Origin: Micavibrio_A sp964423095
GTDB taxonomy: Bacteria > Pseudomonadota > Alphaproteobacteria > Micavibrionales > Micavibrionaceae
NCBI GenBank assembly: GCA_964423095.1
Contig: CAYRDI010000029.1
Span: forward strand, 1-26,261
Length of the DNA: 26,261 nucleotides
Direction: 5' to 3'
Under the pieces are notes generated by a model, which was not told the origin of the DNA, made no database searches, and saw only the letters and a program-made list of their open reading frames with translations. The position numbers and the translations under genes were made by a program. How positions within the stretch are numbered: position 1 is the first letter of the stretch; each line of letters starts with the position of its first letter. This document shows, in pieces, positions 21,518 to 26,261 of the stretch.

Positions 21518-22069
21518 ATGCTTGGAACTATTATTGCAAAACTTGGCTTGCCGGTCTTGATTGGCCTGATCGGGGGGGCGCTTGGTAAAATGGACAATCC
21601 GGTTGCGCAAAGTGCGGCGGAGGCTTTGAACGGCGTGCAGGGTGCCTTTGCACAAGGCGCGATTACAACGGAACAAATGGCCGAAGCGAACCGCCATGCC
21701 GAGGAACTCGCCGATATTGCCTCAAAGGAATATCAGGCGGCCCTGTCCGAAATCAATGAAAGCCTCCGCAAAGAAGCCGGATCGGATGATCCCTATGTGC
21801 GCCGCATGCGCCCGACCTTTGGTTATCTGATGGCGTTTACGTGGGCCGCGCAAATGCTTGCGCTTGCCTATATCGTGGTGTTCGATACGGATAAGGCTCC
21901 GGCTGTGTTATCGGGTATGGATTCCCTGACCACCATCTGGGGCGTCGGCCTTTCCGTTCTAGGCATTTATGTGTACAAGCGCAGCGAGGATAAAAGAGTT
22001 ATCGCCCAACCAAAACCGCAAGCTCCGGCATCCACACCCAGAATATCACCGCCGAAAATGAACAGTTAG
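21518..22069 (+). CDS. Holin of the 3-TM GTA-release type
   Basis: A 183-residue membrane protein with an N-terminal hydrophobic segment (about 7-23) and two more at 101-122 and 136-155. Between them lies an amphipathic region with EINESLRKEAGSDDPYVRRMRPTFGYLMAFTWAAQM, the recognisable signature of the Pfam family named for holins of gene transfer agents (GTA_holin_3TM). AAGGAT lies upstream of 21518. It would permeabilise the inner membrane for the adjacent hydrolase. The family also occurs in prophages, so it supports but does not prove a gene transfer agent. The stop overlaps the convergent transporter stop by 4 nt. Confidence 0.82.
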   Translation: MLGTIIAKLGLPVLIGLIGGALGKMDNPVAQSAAEALNGVQGAFAQGAITTEQMAEANRHAEELADIASKEYQAALSEINESLRKEAGSDDPYVRRMRPTFGYLMAFTWAAQMLALAYIVVFDTDKAPAVLSGMDSLTTIWGVGLSVLGIYVYKRSEDKRVIAQPKPQAPASTPRISPPKMNS

Positions 22070-22962
22070 TGCGTGATGTGCCGTACATGTTCACGCCAGA
22101 CCATATATAACCCTGCCGTAACAATCATGATAAGTCCCGTCCATGTCGTGACATCGGGCAGGGCGGCAAAGAAAATCCACCCGAACAAAACACCCCAGAC
22201 CGCCTGCGTGTATTGAAACGGTGCGACCACGGCCGTTTCCGGCGCGCGGGCGAAGGCAAGGGATGTGCATGTGATGGCCAGGACAATGACAGGCCCGTGG
22301 ATCAGGAAATAGGGCGCGTCTTCCACACGAAAGGGCACATAAGAGTTTGTCGCCCATAATCCTGCGACATTGAAAAGCAGAATCGCCGCGAAGGGATAAA
22401 TGCCATACAACGGCAACGGTTCCCCGTGCCCGATTTTGCGGATCAGAATCATATTGATGGCACCACACAGCGCACCGAGCGTGGCACAGACGACGCCTTC
22501 GCCGATCGTCTGGAATTGCGGCCCCGCCAGCACAAGCACACCGGCAAAGCCGAGGGCGGCAGCCAACCACCGGTGCCATCCCACATGTTCCTTTAAAAAC
22601 AGGGCGGATAGCATCATGCCCAGAAACGGCATCAGGAAAGAAATTCCATAAAAGTCAGCAAGCGGCAACATATGCAATGACCGCACAAAAAAATACGCGG
22701 TCGCCATAATCACGAAGGCGCGAATTGCATGTAATTTTATCTTTTTCGGAACGAATCCTTTTACCCCGTGTTTACCAAAAAGCCATAGGGATACGATGGC
22801 AAGGGCAGAGAAAGAGCTGACGGCAAGAACCTGATATATGCTATAATGTTCCTGCAACACCTTGGAACACAGGTCTGCAACGCTATAGGCCCAGAATCCC
22901 GTGATGGCGAGCAGGATGGCTTGAAAAGCCTGGTGTCGGTGGGGGTGAGTTTCGCGGGCCAT
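22066..22962 (-). CDS. DMT-superfamily transporter (EamA family)
   Basis: A 298-residue inner-membrane transporter with ten hydrophobic segments in two EamA repeats. The first repeat starts AILLAITGFWAYSVADLCSKVL and contains FFVRSLHMLPLADFYGISFLMPFLG; the second has GALCGAINMILIRKIG and VAPFQYTQAVWGVLFGWIFF. Substrate is unknown; relatives move amino acids or other metabolites. The start at 22962 is preceded by AAAGAAGAAA; an earlier Met (23016) would overlap nhaA. It is divergent from nhaA and marks the right chromosomal border of the phage cluster. Confidence 0.88.
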   Translation of the reverse strand: MARETHPHRHQAFQAILLAITGFWAYSVADLCSKVLQEHYSIYQVLAVSSFSALAIVSLWLFGKHGVKGFVPKKIKLHAIRAFVIMATAYFFVRSLHMLPLADFYGISFLMPFLGMMLSALFLKEHVGWHRWLAAALGFAGVLVLAGPQFQTIGEGVVCATLGALCGAINMILIRKIGHGEPLPLYGIYPFAAILLFNVAGLWATNSYVPFRVEDAPYFLIHGPVIVLAITCTSLAFARAPETAVVAPFQYTQAVWGVLFGWIFFAALPDVTTWTGLIMIVTAGLYMVWREHVRHITH

Positions 22963-23009
22963 ATTTTCTTCTTTATAAAACATATGTACTATCGCGGTAG
23001 AGTGGTGGG

Positions 23010-24266
23010 ATGACAAGCGATAAACCGCATTATTTCAAGCATATCTTTTTTCTGGGCAGTCCGCGCCGGATCGTGGATGCGACGCTGGAATTCTTCCGGC
23101 TGGAGGCGGCGGGCGGAATTGTTCTCGTTCTGGCTTCCATGCTGGCGATGATTCTTGCCAATTCTCCTTACCGAGATCTATACGAATACGCTTTCAACGG
23201 GATCGATTTCCGCATCGGTTTTTCGGATGTCGGTGGACTCGATTTCGAATTGAAAAAAAGCCTGATCCACTGGATCAACGATGGTCTGATGGCCATCTTT
23301 TTCCTGTTGGTCGGGCTTGAAATCAAACATGAACTTGTGGCCGGGGAGCTTGCCAATAAATCAAAGGCTGTTTTACCCTTGCTCGCGGCCATTGGCGGAA
23401 CCATTGTGCCGGCGGCGATCTATCTTGGCATCAACATGGATGATCCGAAAACCATACCCGGTTGGGCCATTCCCTGTGCCACGGATATTGCTTTTGCGCT
23501 CGGCATTCTTTCACTTTTGGGAAATCGCATACCTCTTTCTATCAAGGTGTTGTTGACCGCCGTGGCCATTCTCGATGACCTTGGGGCCATTCTGATTATC
23601 GCGCTGTTTTATTCTTCCGGGCTTGAAACGTGGGCGTTGATGTTCGCCGTTCTGCCCATCGCGGGGCTTTTCCTGTTGAATTATTTCAATGTTGCGCGTC
23701 GTGCGCCGTATATGATTTTGGGCTTTATTCTCTGGGTGGCGGTGCTCAAATCCGGCGTCCATGCCACCATGGCGGGCGTTATTACGGCTTTCTTTATTCC
23801 CTTGAGCATTCCCGATCCCGAAGAACGCCGCCACCCGGCGCGCCGTCTGCAAAATGATTTACACCCGTGGATCGCCTTTCTCGTGCTGCCCTTGTTCGGG
23901 TTTGCCAATGCCGGTGTGCCGTTACAGGGCATGGGCTTGTCCTCGCTGGCCGATCCTTTGACGCTCGGGATTGCGCTGGGACTTTTTATCGGCAAACAGC
24001 TTGGCGTTTTCGGGGCGATCTTTCTGGCGGTCAAACTGGGCCTATCCCCCAAACCCGAAGGGGCGAGCTGGCGGCAACTTTACGGTCTTTCCATCCTGTG
24101 CGGGATCGGGTTCACCATGTCGCTCTTTATAGGCGGGCTGGCGTTTTCGACGATGGAAATGCAGGCACAAATCCGCCTTGGCGTTCTGGGCGGTTCCATC
24201 GTTTCCGCCGTGATCGGTTATATGCTTTTGGCCTGTTGCGGCAAAAAACAGCAAAAACCCGCGTAA
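23010..24266 (+). CDS. nhaA: Na+/H+ antiporter NhaA
   Basis: A 418-residue inner-membrane antiporter that exchanges protons for Na+ in pH and salt homeostasis. The ion-binding motif PCATDIAFALGILSLLG (Asp159) and the pair AILDDLGAI (Asp189/Asp190) correspond to E. coli Asp133 and Asp163/164. Other family features are INDGLMAIFFLLVGLEIKHE and the C-terminal CGIGFTMSLFIGGLAF. The length is slightly longer than E. coli (388 residues). A GGTGG lies just upstream of the ATG. The promoter region is the short 47-bp gap to the divergent transporter. Confidence 0.95.
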   Translation: MTSDKPHYFKHIFFLGSPRRIVDATLEFFRLEAAGGIVLVLASMLAMILANSPYRDLYEYAFNGIDFRIGFSDVGGLDFELKKSLIHWINDGLMAIFFLLVGLEIKHELVAGELANKSKAVLPLLAAIGGTIVPAAIYLGINMDDPKTIPGWAIPCATDIAFALGILSLLGNRIPLSIKVLLTAVAILDDLGAILIIALFYSSGLETWALMFAVLPIAGLFLLNYFNVARRAPYMILGFILWVAVLKSGVHATMAGVITAFFIPLSIPDPEERRHPARRLQNDLHPWIAFLVLPLFGFANAGVPLQGMGLSSLADPLTLGIALGLFIGKQLGVFGAIFLAVKLGLSPKPEGASWRQLYGLSILCGIGFTMSLFIGGLAFSTMEMQAQIRLGVLGGSIVSAVIGYMLLACCGKKQQKPA

Positions 24267-24320
24267 CCTTTTTTCCGCATCTTCGTATCCTATATGGATA
24301 GCAATGGAAAAGGATAAATT

Positions 24321-24853
24321 ATGAAGACCGCAACATCCCTGTTTTTTACCGCCATGATTGTTTCGTTNNNNNNNNNNATGCGCAGGAGGCCGCCCCCATG
24401 ACCTATAAAAAAACCGCCGAAAATCTTTCAAAACTCACCGACGAACAACGCTATGTCACGCAAGAAGAGGGGACGGAGCGCGCGTTCAGCAATGCCTATT
24501 GGGACAACCACGCCGAAGGGATTTATGTGGATGTGGTGTCGGGTGAGCCGCTCTTTTCCTCCACTGATAAATTTGATTCTGGCACCGGCTGGCCCAGCTT
24601 TACAAAACCGATTGAGGGGGGCCATGTCACCGAACACACGGATAAAAAACTCTTTATGGAACGCACGGAAGTAAGGTCACAGGGCGCGGATTCCCACCTC
24701 GGCCACGTCTTTCCGGACGGGCCAAAGGACAAGGGCGGCTTGCGTTATTGCATCAATTCCGCGTCGTTAAAATTCATCCCGAAGGCCGATCTGGAAAAAG
24801 AGGGCTATGGCCAATTCCTGCCGCTGTTTGGTGGGCCTGCTGCACACGAATAA
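24321..24853 (+). CDS. msrB: Peptide-methionine (R)-S-oxide reductase MsrB, exported form, interrupted by an assembly gap
   Basis: MsrB reduces methionine-R-sulfoxide in proteins. The part from 24398 shows GTGWPSFTKPI, RSQGADSHLGHVFPDGP and the catalytic Cys in RYCINSASL (Cys118 counted from 24398). The zinc CxxC motifs are absent (VVSGEPLFSS where CGxPLF would be). An ATG at 24321 with AAAAGGAT upstream starts MKTATSLFFTAMIVS, a signal-peptide-like segment, and after the N run the frame reads AQEAAPM into the known domain. I therefore join them; the true gap length must be 2 modulo 3. The product would be periplasmic. The ATG at 24398 lacks support as a start. Confidence 0.8.
24368..24377. 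other. Assembly gap (ten N)
   Basis: Ten undetermined bases lie within the signal-peptide region of msrB. The number of N is probably a placeholder. Confidence 0.95.
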
Positions 24854-24870
24854 ACGATTATTCCTTTTTT
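24848..24870 (+). terminator. Weak possible terminator after msrB
   Basis: GAATAA (24848-24853) and TTATTC (24858-24863) form a 6-bp AT-rich stem that includes the stop codon, followed by C and T6. The low stability makes it doubtful. Confidence 0.3.
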
Positions 24871-24887
24871 AACCAATCTAGGGTTGA

Positions 24888-24931
24888 ATGGACGGGTCTT
24901 TAAACCTGTTTTTCAAGGGAGGCCCGTCCAT
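24888..24931 (+). promoter_or_regulatory. 5' leader hairpin that masks the icd start codon
   Basis: ATGGACGGGTCT (24888-24899) can pair with AGGCCCGTCCAT (24920-24931) over 12 bp with one G-U. The 3' arm contains the first two bases of the start codon and half of the GGGAGG ribosome-binding site (24917-24922). Such a stem could make translation conditional. No known riboswitch or thermometer class is recognised. Confidence 0.55.
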
Positions 24932-26186
24932 GGCCGCAGCACCGTACAAAATCAATGGTTCCATCGTCGATATGACGGGGGATGGCGTGTGGCCGCATAT
25001 GTCGGCGGAAATTCGTGATCAACTGATCGCGCCGTTCTTTGCCGTGGATTGGAAGGTGCATGATATTTCGCTCTCCGCGCGCGATAAAACCAATGATGGC
25101 GCGCTGGACGCCGCGATTGCCGATTTGAAAGAACACAAGGCCGCGGTGAAAGGGCCGACAATTACGCCGACGAAAGAAGAAACCGCCAAATTCGGCCTGT
25201 CCAAACAACTGGATTCCCCAAACGGTATTATCCGCCGTGCGATCAATGGTGCCGCGATCTTACGCAATACCATTGAAATCAACGGTATCGAAAAATTCGC
25301 CCCTCTGATGAAGGATGTCACCATCGTTCGTCAGGCTGTGGGGGGAATTTATGGTGCGCCGAACGTCGCCATCCCCTCAAAAGGGACGCTGAAAGTGATT
25401 TTCGAATCCGAAGACGGCACGCAACAAACGCTGGTCGATGGCCGAAAGGTAGGAGAGGGCGTGATGCTGCTCACCACCGAAACGGATTCTTCCATCAAGG
25501 ATTATGCCCATGCGGTGTTCGGTCAGGCCCTGGCCATGAACAAATCGGTGATCTTTGCAGGGAAAGATACGATCAACCCCGTTTATGACGGTCGTTTCAT
25601 CGACATCTTCAACAAAATCTTCAAGGAAAAGTATGAAGCGAAGTTCAAGGCGGCCAAGCTGACCTTCGCCGACAAGGTGCAATTGATCGACGCGGTCGTT
25701 TCCAAAATTCCGCAAGGAAAAATGAACAACATGATCGTCGCCCTTAAAAACTATGATGGGGACGTTGTCTCGGATCAGGTGGCGGGCGAACATAAATCGC
25801 TGGGCCTGATGGATTCCACGCTTGTTTCCGCCGATGGCACGTTGCTGGCCGATCCGCCGCATGGCACGGCACCGGATCTGGAACCCGCCTGGCATGAAAA
25901 GAAAATCCTGCTCGCCAATCCCACCGCGCATATTTTTGCCTATGCCGAAGCCATTCGCCATAAGGCAGAATTAAACGGACAGGAAGAAGGCGTGGAACTG
26001 GCCAAACAATTAAAGCACGCCGTGGTCGCAACGATCGAGGCGGGCCTGAAAACCAGCGCGCTTACCGGTGATCTGGCCGTCGATAAATCGAAATCCATCA
26101 CGGGGCAGCAATTCATCGCGAATGTCCGCGATACCTTTGCCGCGATGATCGGGGCAGGCGGAACCTTAAAGGCCGCCGCACGTTAA
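24930..26186 (+). CDS. icd: NADP-type isocitrate dehydrogenase (probable)
   Basis: A 418-residue member of the isocitrate/isopropylmalate dehydrogenase superfamily, most like homodimeric NADP isocitrate dehydrogenases. Supporting segments are IVDMTGDGVWPHM (usually DGDEMTR), KGPTITPTKEE, SPNGIIRRAINGAAILRNTI, VALKNYDGDVVSDQVA and ADPPHGTAPDLEP near the cofactor site. The enzyme decarboxylates isocitrate to 2-oxoglutarate in the TCA cycle. The sequence is divergent at several positions, so a related decarboxylating dehydrogenase is not fully excluded. The start at 24930 has GGGAGG 7 nt upstream; an in-frame ATG at 24888 has no ribosome site and lies in the leader hairpin. Confidence 0.8.
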   Translation: MAAAPYKINGSIVDMTGDGVWPHMSAEIRDQLIAPFFAVDWKVHDISLSARDKTNDGALDAAIADLKEHKAAVKGPTITPTKEETAKFGLSKQLDSPNGIIRRAINGAAILRNTIEINGIEKFAPLMKDVTIVRQAVGGIYGAPNVAIPSKGTLKVIFESEDGTQQTLVDGRKVGEGVMLLTTETDSSIKDYAHAVFGQALAMNKSVIFAGKDTINPVYDGRFIDIFNKIFKEKYEAKFKAAKLTFADKVQLIDAVVSKIPQGKMNNMIVALKNYDGDVVSDQVAGEHKSLGLMDSTLVSADGTLLADPPHGTAPDLEPAWHEKKILLANPTAHIFAYAEAIRHKAELNGQEEGVELAKQLKHAVVATIEAGLKTSALTGDLAVDKSKSITGQQFIANVRDTFAAMIGAGGTLKAAAR

Positions 26187-26227
26187 GGTTTTATTAAGGA
26201 TACTATTCTATTCTGGAATCTAGAAGG

Positions 26228-26261
26228 AAGGCCGCCGAGGTGAATAAGGCGGTCTTTTTTT
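26228..26261 (+). terminator. Intrinsic terminator after icd
   Basis: AAGGCCGCC (26228-26236) pairs with GGCGGTCTT (26248-26256) over 9 bp with one G-U, loop 11 nt, followed by a T run to the window end. It lies 41 bp after the icd stop. Confidence 0.8.

Larger units (their letters stand above)
5536..22069 (+). mobile_element. Podovirus-like virion, packaging and lysis cluster; GTA candidate or defective prophage
   Basis: The region contains T7/BPP-1-type portal, Bbp19-like protein, scaffold, capsid, head-tail adaptor, nozzle, internal virion protein, tail spike, terminase pair, SleB-type hydrolase and GTA-type holin, nearly all on one strand. I find no integrase, excisionase, replication gene, phage RNA polymerase, att-like flanking repeat or tRNA. 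Both ends abut ordinary chromosomal genes; the right end overlaps the DMT transporter gene by 4 nt. The large T7 gp15/gp16-type internal core proteins are also absent. Most of the cluster has base composition similar to the flanks by eye. A gene transfer agent on a podovirus chassis fits; an eroded prophage is the alternative. Confidence 0.7.

Noticed and set aside
5536..22069. Tailocin interpretation
   Set aside because: Capsid, scaffold, portal and both terminase genes are present, and no contractile or long flexible tail genes are seen, so a headless tail particle does not fit.
5356..22100. Integrase gene, att-site repeats or tRNA at the borders
   Set aside because: None seen on either strand; the borders show only the regulator gap on the left and a 4-nt overlap with the transporter gene on the right.
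25377..25961. 194-codon reverse frame within icd
   Set aside because: It is a shadow of the forward gene; the forward product has clear dehydrogenase motifs and the reverse one has none.
1..26261. CRISPR array, rRNA, tRNA or insertion sequence
   Set aside because: No regularly spaced direct repeats, RNA gene sequence or transposase-like frame was seen.

Overview
The window is a piece of an alphaproteobacterial chromosome. The housekeeping genes point that way: a DUF1476/F1F0-ATPase zeta-inhibitor gene divergent from purC, a bolA-grxD pair, and a single-domain S24-type regulator. Genus cannot be read from the sequence. A run of ten N at 24368-24377 shows that this is a scaffolded draft.

Layout. 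Positions 1-5355 hold core genes: the 3' part of rodA, grxD and bolA (reverse), the ATPase zeta-inhibitor gene (reverse), purC (forward), nadK and pyrE (reverse), and a LexA/CI-like S24 regulator (reverse). Positions 5536-22069 hold a 16.5-kb cluster of short-tailed (T7/BPP-1-like podovirus) virion genes. In order these are three small leading genes, portal, a Bbp19-like protein, scaffold, major capsid protein, a small capsid-associated protein, head-tail adaptor, tail nozzle, internal virion protein, tail spike, a lytic transglycosylase region, small and large terminase, and a lysis set (membrane coiled-coil protein, SleB-type hydrolase, GTA-type 3-TM holin). Positions 22066-26261 return to core genes: a DMT transporter, nhaA, msrB with a signal peptide across the N gap, and an isocitrate dehydrogenase gene.

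The most interesting feature is what the phage cluster lacks. I see no integrase, excisionase, primase, helicase, polymerase, RNA polymerase, att-like repeats or flanking tRNA. Packaging, capsid, tail and lysis functions are essentially complete. That composition resembles a gene transfer agent, here on a podovirus chassis, although a decayed prophage remains the main alternative. The cluster starts just after a divergent regulator region that carries an exact alphaproteobacterial SOS-type repeat (GAAC-N7-GAAC) among three helically phased GAGAAC-like repeats. A second control point sits in front of the capsid gene: a strong sigma-70-like promoter whose spacer is a perfect 16-bp palindrome, followed at once by an intrinsic-terminator hairpin. 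Three non-virion genes (PilZ-domain, small secreted, unknown) are set into the cluster.

A visibly AT-rich island (about 17400-18780) inside the cluster holds the catalytic half of a peptidoglycan transglycosylase split from its binding domain at an A7 run. It also holds two small membrane-protein genes (the second broken at a T8 run) and an orphan C-terminal fragment homologous to the transglycosylase tail. This tandem 'enzyme tip plus membrane protein' arrangement resembles toxin-tip/immunity replacement, or exchange of a virion lysin tip.
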